From Daphnia carinata (lineage: Eukaryota; Arthropoda; Branchiopoda; Diplostraca; Daphniidae): a stretch of DNA of 64,000 nt. Under the pieces are notes generated by a model. It saw nothing but the letters and a program-made list of their open reading frames with translations, was not told where the DNA came from and ran no database searches. Made by a program: the position numbers and the translations under genes. Every line of letters starts with the position of its first letter. The first letter of the stretch is position 1. Of the stretch, positions 51,764 through 64,000 are shown one piece after another. The stretch covers positions 8,245,357 through 8,309,356 of the forward strand of contig NC_081340.1 of NCBI RefSeq assembly GCF_022539665.2. Reading direction: 5' to 3'.

Positions 51764-54699
51764 CTCTCCTTCTCCGTCTCGCCTCCCCTTTCTGCTTTTC
51801 ACCCTCGTACATGGAATCTTGCATCCATCTACTACACATCTCGCTCCTTCCCCTCTCGGTGCACCATTCCGGCTCCACCCCAACGGCTGTCAAACTTTCC
51901 GTTGCGTCCACACCCAAAATATTCATTTTTTTTTTTTTTCTCCCTCTCTTCTAGTTAGTTTTTTTTTTTTTTCCCCATCAATGTTTTCCAAGACATTCAT
52001 AAGGCAATCACGAAGCTTTCCGTGTAAGAAAAATAACAATAATGGGCAAAGGCAAACAAGGACATTTCGAATCATTTTTGATTATGGAACGCACATTTCT
52101 TCGATCGATTCCGCTTGTCAAGTTTCCGTTTCTAGACGCAATCGTTCGTTACGGCGCACATCGTAGCATCTCAGCCTCTTTTTGTCTCGTAGCCATTTCC
52201 AAATGAAATGAAATTCTCGTCTCTACTTTTTTTTTCCGATAAAAAAAAACCAAAAAACCAAAAACAAAACGGGAAAAGACGAAACATTTCCATAGATACA
52301 AAAGATACGTGTGTGCGTGGCGCTTGAGGGCGCAGCGCGTGGTAGGAAGGCTACCATCGCTTCGTAGATGGCCTCTTTCTGGTTGTATCTATGGAAATGA
52401 TTGCCTTCAAATGACGATGCAACTCTCTTACCTTTAAAAGAAAAAGAAAAAAAAAACGGATTCCTGTAGGCAGACGCTGATAGTGCGAGTTGTCGTCTTG
52501 CACCGTGCGAGCAACGGATGGAAATACAATGGCGCACCACCCAGAAGTTTTTGGATTTTTCCCTTGACGTTCCGTCTGGTCGAGACGGGTGAAGGCGGCC
52601 AACACCTAAAAAACAAGAAAAGAAATCATAAAATAAAATATGTGCGCGAGGCATTTTTCAAACAACAACAACAACAAAAAAAAAAAAAATAGTTTGACGG
52701 TTTTGAAAAGAAAATGAAGAAAAAAAAAGAAAGAAAGAAAGAAAGAAAGAGATGGACCGATATCTTTGTGTATTGTACACTCAACGTCATAAATCACCCG
52801 CACCGAAATGAACCCAAAACGGTTGACAAATGCATTTGCCCTTGCACCTCCATGGCGAAGCTCATTCATCGCATAGCTGGGCACGTGGCCAAACTATTTT
52901 GTTTCCGTCTCAATCGATTGTCGAACGACATTTGCTGGGCCGGTGGGGCCTCACATCCATCGCCCTTGGCCTCCAGTTTCATCTTCCGTCTAAACCCAAT
53001 TCATTTCGTTTCAGACGGCAATCCTCGTTAAGGATTGCGTAAACAAGTCGGCCCGAGATGGCGGAGGAGGGTGAGCACGAGAAAACGAGAAATCACGCGT
53101 GTGCTCGTGTGTGACGAAAAGAAGAGCGATGGAACGGGCGGCGAAATGAAGAAGAAGCCCAAAAACAAGACGGACGGCAATTTCAAAAGCTTCTCCACCG
53201 TCTCGGGTCGTTTTATTTTTCACGGCGTCGACAAAGACGCGAGCGAGAAAGAGAGAAGCTGATGGATGGGGAGGAGCAAAAGCCAAAAGAAAAACAGCTG
53301 CAGCTGGAGAACACGGAGCCCAAGTCATTTGACAAAACGATAACATCGATGCCACAGCTCTTGATTGAAAACGTCGTTTTTCCTCAGGTCTAGGGCGAAG
53401 CAAACGAGACGTGCCGATGCCACCATTCCTTTGGCCATTTGACACGGCTGACTGGACTCGATCGAAACATTGGCGAGTTTTCGGCGTGAGAGAGACAGAG
53501 AGCGAGAGCGAGAGAGAGAGAGAGGGAAACAGATCAATAGACACGCTAGTCGTACGTAGACGTCGTCCCTTTTCCTTTCTTTCTTTCTTCTACCGACGAC
53601 GCACTTTGACGCCCCGCCCGTTGAACAAATGCGCCATCGATTGACTCTACATTTTTAAAAAGAAAAAAAAAAAAAAAAAAAGAATCGGGCATAGGAAAGC
53701 CAAATAACAAAAGGTCGATTCCCATCCCCCCCCCCCAACCTCTTTATACTTGAGTATCGGGAAATTAAGTTTCCTGGCCTTTATTTTGCTAGCGAGAAAA
53801 CGAGCAGCTGGACACGGTTGGCGCTACACAGACGGTACACGTGTTTCTTCAAAAGAATCGACCAATGAAAGAGCCCTCGGATTATTTTTGGTCCATTTCG
53901 TCGTTAAAGAAACAAGAAAACGTCGAAGGGAAGCTGTAAAAGTGAACCATCAAGGGCGTTTGATTTGGAATTGCGGAAAGATTTAAAAACAAAAAAAAAG
54001 GGGGAAGAACCCTATCAAACAATCGGGGCTTTTTCTTTTTTTTTTTTTTTTTTTTTCTTTTCGTTACGAACTAAGAGTCGATGAAAACTGAAACCAGATT
54101 TCCTTTCGGTTGGCAGCGAGTAAAATAAAGCTGCACACACAACTTTTTGTTGTTGTTGCCTTTTGGTCGTCACTGGGACGGATCCGGTTTCTCCCAACGT
54201 CTCGTTGCACGCATGACAACTTGCAATGCAAAAGATTTCACGGCGGGGGAAAAGCATCTCATTTTTCGATCATGACAATGGGTCGCGGACAAAATACGAC
54301 ATTCCCTTCGATTAAGCAAGGCGAAAAAAAAAAAAAAAAAAGAAAAGAAAAAAAGAGAGAAAGGTCGTCAAAATGGTATGACGACAGTGTGGGTGTGTCG
54401 CGACTGACGAGAAATGGACATGGACGGTGAGAAAATAGGATAGGAAAACGTTCAGACTCTATTGCCGATTGAGAACAAAAAGAAAACCGTTTAAAGCAAT
54501 CAATTTCCCTGCAGGCGTCCGAACGTTGAGCAACAAAAAGAACAAAAAAAAAAAACACCAGGATGGCGTCGTTTTACCGGCGTGAAAACCAAGCCAATTG
54601 ATACGACTGGTCACGTACACTGAAACTAGTTTCTGCAAAACATTTCAACAGGGGGGGGGGGGGGTACGAAGGCGACAGACCACTGAACTTTGGCAAAAA

Positions 54700-54731
<32 letters not shown>

Positions 54732-57700
54732 AAAAAAAAATAAAACAGACAAGTGAAGAAAAAAAACAAAAAAAAAAAAACATGTGAGCGATAAATGTCG
54801 TTAGACATCGCAAGCAGATCGATCTTGCCCCATGAACAACAACATGATGGGAAATGCTTCGGGGCGTTATCTCATCCATTTTTCATATTCTACAGCTCTG
54901 CTCCACGGGGAAAGAACCACTCGAAAAAAAGAAAATATACATATATATATATATATATATTTCTTTTCAACCCTCCCTCCCTAACCCAAACAGAAAAACA
55001 TTTTGTAGACTAGTACCACCCCAAGAGACGCCGCCATTGAAACGCAGTCAGTGGCTCCTTTTTATTTTATTTTTTATTTTATTTTATTTTTTTTACTTTT
55101 TTCGCATTTACCTTTTGGATAGAAATTGAAAAACTGAATTCCAATTGCAGGTTTTCTCACACACACGACGACACACATGAAATTGTTTCGTGTGGCCAAA
55201 AACGTATCGACAAGCACTGCACTGAAATTAGTAATGCACACTTTAAGTTGAATGTGTTTCACTCGAATTTTCGTTTTTGTGCCCGTTTTTTCATTCGTTC
55301 TTCTACAAAATTCGTCGTAGGCTCACTTCGAAATCACTCGAAATCAAGAGGCCCAGAACGAGAAGTTTGCAGCACACACACACACACACACAGCCACACG
55401 AGACTCGTTTCAAGAATTGATTTCCATGTTCAAAATCAGCCAGAATCAATTCTGTTTAGCCACCAATTCAACCAGCACATGTCCGAGAGGACACATGACT
55501 TTCTCACTGTGAAAACTCGGCAGAAACGACCAAAAAAATTGCGAAAAGAAACGTTGGCTGCCAGTGTGTCTTGGCTGCTGCTGTATTGGGTCTCGAGCAC
55601 TAAACTAAATGTAAAGAAGAAAAAGGTCTGATATGGGCGCCAAAGGGCGCCACCAGTTTTCCTTGTGTGTCTGGCGCAGTGGTGCTGGCAATGCTGGCAA
55701 ACACTACACAGAATAGCGAAGGGCGGAGCTTAAGATTTTTTTTCCCCCCCCTTCCATGCCCCTTCTTTTCCTACATAGCCTGCAAACGTTGCCAGATCGT
55801 CGTTTCGAAACGCATCGAATCGAATGGACAATCGTTTCGAATTTGTCGTGCAGGTGTTTGCAAATTACTTTCATTATAAAAGTATTCCAAAAACAAGAAA
55901 GGGATCGGTTGAACGGATACCGAATCAAGTTCATATGGTTCTACGATAAGCAAATCTGACAGCCTGACACATGTTGCCAATATGCCAAAATGTGCAAAGC
56001 AATGGACGAAAAAGAGGCAAACGTCACGAAAAATCGATGACGAGAGTAGCCGTCGTTGAGTGTCTCGGTCAATGTACTACACGATTGTGCGCCTATTAAA
56101 TGCAAAGCCGATTGCAAACGTAGTCTAGTTACGTTCCGATTTTGATTCACGGCGAATGCCGTAGGGCGTGAACTATTAGTGTTTTGGTTGTTGGAGTTGA
56201 GCCACCGTCGTGACGCATCATCTGATCACATTTCTGGACGTCCTTTTCTTTTCCTCGTGTCGTCCAATGCCCACGCTTTTATCTCTTTGACAGGTTGCTG
56301 TCTGGGGCCGAGTGGCTCACTGTCATTGCGTTTCACACCCAGCACATCGGCCGACTATTGTCAGTGATCTCGCCGTTATATTGGATTCAGTCCAGCTGCA
56401 CGTGGAGCCCCGTTTCTTTCTGTGGGCGACGCCATCGTCAGCTGTTTAGCGCCGACCGACAGTGTGATTGGACATTCCTCTGCCACTTTACAAAAGGTAT
56501 TGATTACCAACTGCTGTAGCCGACTCGAGACACACACACACACACACACACAAAAAAAAGGGCCTTGATTAGTATGTAATTGAAATATAGAAATGAAATA
56601 GGCACGAGAAGCCATGTAGCACAAATGCTTGTGGGATTAAATTGATCCCAAATTGAATTGGCTTCGTATCACACATTAAAGCCCCACTTTTGTGTGTATG
56701 TCGTGTCTTTTGCTACGGTTTCATTTGGACATTGTCTGATCGTCAAAAACTAAAGTGTAATTGACAAACACGACATGTGGGTATTTATATTCATCGTCGC
56801 TTTTGTGGCTGTTGTAGTAGCCTAGGTTTTTGTCTGTCTGTGTGAGTCTGTTGCCATTTCTAATATTTAATACAATTGTAGTTTACGTGTACGTATATTT
56901 GTGTGGAATACCGTCTTTCTCTTTGACTGGCCAACACGAGTGGGTTCCCATTAGGACATGAATCATGGTAGCAAGTGTGCATTTCTCGCGTCTTTTATAG
57001 TCAATATTTGACGAACAAGAAATACGTCGACCACATCCATCACCGCCAAGTTGGTGCACAATGCCATAAGGCTCCATTTTTCGTTGCAACGAATTGACTC
57101 GTTTCGTTTCTCTTCCTCCATCTCGTGTTGTCCAAAATGCACGTTGTGTGCACAACCCAACGTGTAGGAGGGCAAATGAATAGCTCGAAGGGCTATGGGA
57201 AAAAAGTTTGGCATGTGAACACGAGTTTCTTTCGTCGATTCAAATATCGGTGTACCCCACACCTACAGTATATCGAAGTGTGTTTCTGTTTGCCCGAAAT
57301 GCGTAGCAGAGGACTATTTAAAAAAGAGACACACATGTGAAACATTTCCCAGGCCCATTGTGTCTATAGACAAGAGAAAAATACGCGAGTGTGTTTGTCG
57401 TTTAGATTTAGCTGCCTGTGTGTGCCACGTAATACGGCCAGCAGTGGGAAAAGGCTACACGATCGATAGCGTGGCCTTTGGTGAAAATCTCGCAAAATGA
57501 CCAAGTTACAGTAGTCTTATCAAAACCATTTATTTACACGGATGGACGTGCAAGATAAAGCCTTTGTGGCAAACGAAAACTTTTGCATACGTGGAATGAG
57601 TCTAGGTGGCGACAAGTTCCATCGTTCTGTGGTTTATTGGAGTGCAACATCTTTTAGCTGCAGAGAACAAAAGAATCAGGTGCATTTGCATAATGGAGTA

Positions 57701-60700
57701 CATCTACACACAAGTTAGGAGAAAGAGATTCTACTCGTCTAATGCACTATATCATCTACGTGCGGCAAAGTCCTATCTACATGTTGGCCATTGATTTCCG
57801 ATGAAACATCAAGGAAAAGGGGAATCTGTGTATGAAATGGAAAAGAAGGAAACGAGCCAAGTTATGTGTACCATACAATGCAGTAGATCTATCTGTATAT
57901 GTGCACTGCTGATGTGCGCATAGAAGCGCACTATACACTTTCAAAGAGAGAACGGCATTTTATGTGCTTGAATAAAAAAGCATACACAAGGCCGAGATAA
58001 ACACGCAAACTGATGATATTTACTCGATTCTTTTTTTTTTATTATTATTCTTCTTCTTCGTTGCAGGCGAGTCGTCTCGTAGATATAAACGTCGTCGACC
58101 TTTCTTATTGTTTTATAGACCAAAAAAGGCATCACAAAAAATAAAAGTTGATGTAGATGAATCACGGAATCACTGCTGGTTTGGGCTCTGTATATAAGGC
58201 GAGATACAAAGTTTGATTGAAGACCCATCAGCCAACAATATAGACGATATGGTGATAGATACAGTATACGCACAATGTGTTTGCAACTGGACTGTCAGGC
58301 TGCAGCAGTGGAGCAACCATACATTGCCCTGTTACATCACACACAACTTGCGTCTCACCCTTTTGTTTTATTTTGTTTTTTTTTCGTATTTGGTGTTACG
58401 GGTCAATGTATTGGCCAACGCACAAAGAGCAAGGTTACACTGAATGATTTGTTACGATAATCTACTGGATGCAGGCACGTCTGCAAGAAATTTGCTATAG
58501 ACTTGCTTCAGAGAATGGCCTATACAAATCAGTTAAAACATGTAGATAGGTTTCACTACACATTTTAAAGTAAATCAATTTCGTAAAAGGAAAATGTGAT
58601 GGTGTCTCATGGCTACATGTAGACAAATGTACCGTAACTGCGCCATTGTAAAAAAAAAAAAAAAAAAAAAAAAAGAGGAACGAGTGCGGGTGGCTGTGGT
58701 GCTGCTGCATGTACAGTAATAATCCGTCATCTTCAAAGTTGACGTGCCATATCGGATGCTGTTGTTGTTTCATGTTAAGCACAATAATTTAATGTCACGT
58801 ACTTTTTGTTACTTTTACTTGTAGAAATAAAGGGACAGAAGAAGTAGGTCTGGGGAAGACGAACAGTCATTTATCATCAAACATTTCCAATGGAGGCAAC
58901 ATCTCGATCATTATCTCTTGCATAATTCATTTTTAATGTGCACCTTGTGATATGGTCCTATCTATATATAGTGGACAGTTCTCGGCGCAAAATGAGTTTA
59001 CCGCGTTCAACGTACGTCCTAGAATAACCTGGCGGAATGGTCGGACGCACGTCACTGGCAACACAACAATGTAATTCAATCATACAGGTTGGCCAATTTT
59101 GCTGTCCACCTCATCTTTTGGGTACACTCGCCACCGCGTAGCTAAACAAGAGCATCTATGATCGAGTTGTCTATTTTTAGAAACTCGATGAAAACATGAT
59201 AAATGCAAAAATGATTGCTGAGTGGGTGCATCTACGTGCTGTGACGATCTAAAAGGCGATTGCAGAGTTCGTAACGAACACAAGACTATGTGTCAAATGA
59301 CGAAAAGAATTGCAATTCTGGCCCTGATGAATATTAATAAAGCCATACGCATTAACGCATTTCCAATCTGCAATAATGAACAACCCTTTTCTTATTTTCT
59401 TGCTCTATCGATTTGTATTTTTTGTTGTACCACACGCAGACCCCGGAATGAAATATCGACGTCCCGCAAACATTATGCGACGACGGCCTGAAATGAATAC
59501 ACAATTTCCTTTTGGTAAAAAAGATGAGAATAAAAAAAAAAATGTCTTCGTTGTCATCTATGCAAGTAAGCAGCACGAGCCGTGTGCGCTGCTGTCCGTA
59601 CACATATTTATACATCATCTACATATCTGATATTCATTTGTTATTACCATTAGATTTCGTTTCTGACGGGCAACAGCAGGCGACACCATCGTATAGACTG
59701 GCGGCCAAGAATTTCATCCCCCTCAAACGTTGGTGCAATAGATTTTCTTTTTCTACAGTCATAAAAATATGCTGTCCAAGTGCAGGGTGGTTTCTAAAAA
59801 ATAAGAAAAGTGACATGACGCACAACGGCCGTAAATACGTACTGTCGCCATGGGCTTTAAAAAGATGCAGGTCCGCATCATCTCAAGTTTTCTTCTATCT
59901 CAGCACCCTCACCAATTCTATTTGACATACCAATGTGTGGAACAAGTAGGAACGGGCGCTGCATTGTTCCTTCACAAATGCCTCCATTCCAAAACGAAGA
60001 ATTCAATTCGAAAAAATAAGTTGGCCTGCTAAACTATTCGGCAGATAATCTATTGACCCTTAAATCGTACGGAATGGAAGCGCTTTGTAAATAAAAACAA
60101 TTGGCTTTAAATCTACAGCAGCGCATGTCAAGAGAGAAATAAGGCACATTACGCCACCTATACGTACAGATCTACGGTATATTGTTTGAATAATGCCGGG
60201 TCAATCTTGTTGGCTTTCAATCTAATAAGATGCAACTCTAGTATATTTAAGAAAATAGCCTACGTAGATGCATGAGACAGGAAGATGTCAAAAATAAAAA
60301 GGGAAAAGATGTACACGTAATACAACGTCGTAGATGATGTCATGTCTTTAATACCCATGTAGGTAATCCCCTATAAGTGTATAAATCACGGCTCAGCGTA
60401 TATATACTTGGTTACAGAGCCTAATAAAAATGCTGGTTATCAGGCCGTTGCCAGCCCTGCAGCAGCCGTTCGTTTAAAGAGCGGGTTATTCAAGAAAACG
60501 TAGAAGGGATAGAGCTTGATAGTCTTACATGTGATAAGACTAATGCCAACGTAAGGTTAGATTCCAATAAAGAAAATCAATTTTTCTTACGTCTATTATG
60601 TGCAAAATCAGCGCGTTTTGCCTCTGAAATGTCATTGCAATTTTATGAACTCTGTTTTGCCTCAGATACAACGAGTGGGCTTTTAATCGATCGTCATGAC

Positions 60701-63700
60701 GGGTGCAAAAAGGCATCGTGATATTCTATTCATTACGTTTCGATCCAACCTACTCCATCTATTACAGTATAGATATAGACATTGTAATTATTGGCAGCGG
60801 TCGCGCATTCAATCAATAATCTGCGTATTCTTTCGTAACGAACGATGCAGACCACAGGAGAACACGTAAGAAATAATTAGACGATGGTGTTGTTCACCCG
60901 TCAGCAGAGGATCGCATCGTATACAGCACGACTTCTGTCAGTCAATTCGAAAAAGAAAAGAACGTCATTTTCGGGCAGAAGAATGCGAAATTTGAATCTC
61001 GCTCTTTTTTTCTTTTGTCTGTTGCCCTTTTTTTTTATGGTTTATTATGATGATATAGCGCCTGGTCTACGTGGGACGCGACGGGCAGTAAACGTCATAG
61101 ATGCATTCAAAACGGACCCAAACGAACGGCCCACTTTATTCAAGTCAACAGCAGCGCAATGCGCATTCGGCAGTCGAGTCAACGCGACATTTATCACATC
61201 TCCAATTTCTCTCTCTACATCTTTTTCTTCAAGTCTGTAACGCGCTCCCGACACGTGTGCCTCTCATTTTTTTTTTTTTTTTTTTTTTTTGTTGTTGTCC
61301 ATTATTATTTCCATTGATGCCAGAATTATTCTTTATTTTTTTTTAAACCCCATTTCCCATTCGTGGAATTGTGATGCAGTATTCGCATGGACGTCGCTAT
61401 ACACGCATCCCCTCCTGTTTGTATGTGTTGTTTATTTATTTATTTTTTTTTTTCGGTGCCGAGTGCAGCGTCGATGCGACATCATTTGGCATATATACGT
61501 ACAAAGCACGCCATTCTATCGATTCTTCCCCATTCCCGGAAGAGCAGAAACATTCCGATCACATTTAATTACTATTAGATTGATCACGTTTTTGTCGACT
61601 GTCCAACGGAAGTGGACCCGACGCAAGCCACTTTTTTGCTCCATCGAAAGCCAACACTTGAAAGGAATAAGAGGACAGCAAGGGCTGCTGCTGTAGATGA
61701 TAAGTCATTGTGCAACATAGTCAATCGTTGGTGTGCCAACTCGGTGGGCCAAAGGATTGCATCAGCAACGCAGCCGGAATCAAAAGGATATCCGAGTCTT
61801 GACGAAAGCAAACTAACCGATGTGATTAATGTACTGCAGTCATGGTCGCTTATACCATTGTGCCCGTCTTCTTGGGCATTAGCAGAGGCCTACATGAATA
61901 TGATAAGGCCATGTCATGGAATGGACCAAAGAAAATGCTGATCTCGGCGGAAGCGCGTCGTTTGCAATAAAGAGTAGGCGTATATTTCACAGGATGCATA
62001 AACGTGCCTGGACATTCAACGCTTGCCTAATGCGTTTTCGTTACATGATTTTTCGTTTCGCTGTTCCTCCCGTTTGGAGGAACAAGTTTTTTTCCATAAA
62101 TTGTTGTGGCATTAGAGCGGCAGAGAAAGCCCAGCAGGTATATTTTTAGTAAAGACATTTACAAAGCCAACTGTTTGCTGGAAATAATAAAAAAAAAAAA
62201 AAAAAAGGCCTGAAACAATAGAATTCTGACGTCAGATAAACAAGGTCGACGTTGTCGACCATCGCATAATCTCAGTGAAGGGCCTTGTTTGGAATTCTCT
62301 GCGTCTTCTAATATTGAAGGGCAAGATATTTCTCAGCCGGAGCAACATTTTTGCCCGACAAATAATAGATACGACTTGTTGTTAAAGAATAAATGAAAGA
62401 AAATAAAAGACTATTGTGAAAATATATTCAAAAGGGAGACTTTCAATTGTAAAAACCACAAACATTGTTTTTCCTTCTTGGTATTATACCCCAGTACAAT
62501 GTCCCAAATGAACTCTGTATATTTGAATTTCTTATCTTCTTTGCTGTTGTCTTGCCACAATGATGCATGTCTCTTATCCTCTCTTTTTGAAGGGGGCAAA
62601 AAAAAAAAAAAAAAACGACAGAGGGGGATCTGGTTAGCATCTTTCTATACGTATTTTAGTGGCAAGATCCGGATCCAACTACTCGACATTCAACGAAATT
62701 CAAATTACCTTTTTTGGTGCCCTCTTTTTTTTTTTTTTTTTCGTTACGTCATATAAAAAGCCAATTTCTAAAACAAAAATCATTTTAAAAACAAAAACAA
62801 AAAAGTGGGCAAACCATAGAAAGAGACATGCACACATGCATGCTGGAGTAGAGTAGGTGGGCGGAGTTGAACGAAGAAACAAAATCAAAACAGCGGTCGG
62901 TCTTATTTCCTTCTTCGGTTTGATATGCTGGTTGTGTGCAGTGCTCACCCTCCCGCACCCGATAATCGTCATCCGGCAGCAAGCAAAGGACATACACGCA
63001 CACATCATACATAAAGAACTAGTGCCATACGAAAATTATGAACCGGATGGAATTCTTATAGTCAGTCACTCTCTTTTTCGTTGTCGTCATCGCGTAATAC
63101 ACCTCCTCTTTCACATTTTCGTGCAGCCATACGAGGACAGAGAATCAAATGGGAGAGAAGAGAGGAGAATAAGAAGAAGAGAGAAAGCGTGACCCCACTT
63201 GGAATAAAGCAAAAGCTCGGGAATAAGAAAAAAAAAAAATAAAAAAAAAAAAAGAGAGAGAGGAAGGCTGAAATCAAGGCAATCAGCAACTAGCAACCGC
63301 ACAGGCAGTTAGTCTCTCTGCCACGGCAACCTAAACAAATCTCTCGCCCTCCCTGTTCTTTTTTCTCTCTCTCTCTTTTTAAATTCGGCCAGTCACACAC
63401 ACACACACAAATTGTTGCTCCGCCTCGAATAAAATTTAAAAAAAAAAAAAAAGGGAGAGACTGAAAGCACATTGACGTCCGCCCTCCCATTCAGCGAAAG
63501 AAATTTGAATCCACGACTCTGGTTTGGAATTTTATCCTGCAGTTACGACCCAGCATCCATCCTTGTTTCAATGGCCCTTTTGTAGTCGCGGACCCACTGC
63601 AAAAAGAATTTGTTTCGTTTTTTTTTTTTTTTCTGTTTTTGGCTCTATACCTTTAGATATACGTCGTTGTGCAAGTGTTTCGGTTTTTTTTCGTTAACTT

Positions 63701-64000
63701 GTTGGTTCATCGTGGCTTTCGCGGAAGTGTACGCTGTGGGGGTGTTGCCTCTGTGTGTGTCAACGTGTTTGTGTGTGTGTGTGTCATTTTACTATCGAAA
63801 CTCGTCGAGTCCTGACACACACACATCACGTTAATGTTGTTGCTGCCCCGTTCTAACCAATTATTAGTGGCGAAAAAATTTACAATTCTTTTTTTTTTTT
63901 TCGGTGTCATTGTGCCATTTTCCGTTCATCTCCTATGACGGACCACGCGTTATCCATCCCCTCCGCTGCACTTCGTTCACACCATCCGCCGGCCCTCACA
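47095..64000. other. About 17 kb upstream of the Lar start exon, no gene recognised
   Basis: No open frame here resembles a known family or joins into a spliced gene. 47-55 kb is like the Lar introns: homopolymer runs, CT/GA tracts (51721-51760), a TTTTA repeat (55061-55091) and a TA run (54942-54962). 55-62 kb has fewer homopolymers and more balanced composition. 62.5-64 kb again shows poly-A/T and dinucleotide tracts. It may include the Lar promoter, untranslated first exons and enhancers, but no start site can be fixed from sequence alone. Confidence 0.55.

Noticed and set aside
60884-61240. A 118-codon frame with a signal-peptide-like hydrophobic stretch
   Set aside because: No resemblance to any family, no Kozak or splice context, and it sits in sequence with T-runs that mimic hydrophobic segments.
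61612-61941. A 109-codon frame without low complexity
   Set aside because: Chance length for this composition; not recognised and not joined to neighbouring exons.

Overview
The window comes from an animal genome. The arthropod-type genes, many introns of 50-120 nt next to a few very large ones, and Vasa-type CCHC knuckles suggest a branchiopod crustacean such as Daphnia. The species is an inference; no rRNA or mitochondrial marker is present. Exon boundaries were read by hand from GT/AG sites, unbroken frame and remembered family proteins. They are internally consistent in phase but unverified by transcripts.

Layout. (1) 0.2-2.1 kb, minus strand: a decayed, intron-containing copy of the germline DEAD-box helicase Vasa, with stops, frameshifts and a destroyed Walker A lysine. 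(2) 2.1-3.8 kb: AT-rich spacer with a MITE-like inverted-repeat element and a 31-bp hairpin. (3) 3.8-8.4 kb, minus: Importin-11 in 20 coding exons (988 aa). (4) 8.97-9.49 kb, plus: the PC4/SUB1 coactivator (125 aa), divergent from Importin-11. (5) 9.68-11.74 kb, minus: ICA1/ICA69, a BAR-type arfaptin-homology protein (525 aa), convergent with SUB1. (6) 12.35-14.36 kb, plus: a chromatin-type protein (549 aa) joining a SAMD1/KAT6-like winged helix, an AT-hook-like motif, tandem PHD fingers and a C-terminal SAM domain. (7) 15.79-47.09 kb, minus: the receptor tyrosine phosphatase Lar (2125 aa; 2133 aa with an optional 24-nt microexon): signal peptide, 3 Ig, 9 FN3, a membrane-proximal region, one TM helix and two phosphatase domains. 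Its first coding intron alone is about 11.6 kb. (8) 47.1-64 kb: no supportable gene; probably Lar 5' flank and/or 5' UTR introns.

Locus 1-14.4 kb is compact: housekeeping and chromatin genes alternate in divergent and convergent pairs with short spacers. The Lar half is sparse. GC-rich coding exons sit in A/T-rich introns packed with poly-A/T, poly-C/G runs and microsatellites.

No operon-like system, CRISPR, virus or clearly undescribed machinery is visible. The best leads are the WH-PHD-PHD-SAM architecture, the phase-preserving Lar microexon between FN3-1 and FN3-2, the lineage-type QQGGGG repeat in Lar, A-rich tracts in place of polypyrimidine before several Lar acceptors, and the unprocessed vasa pseudogene beside a MITE-like element.
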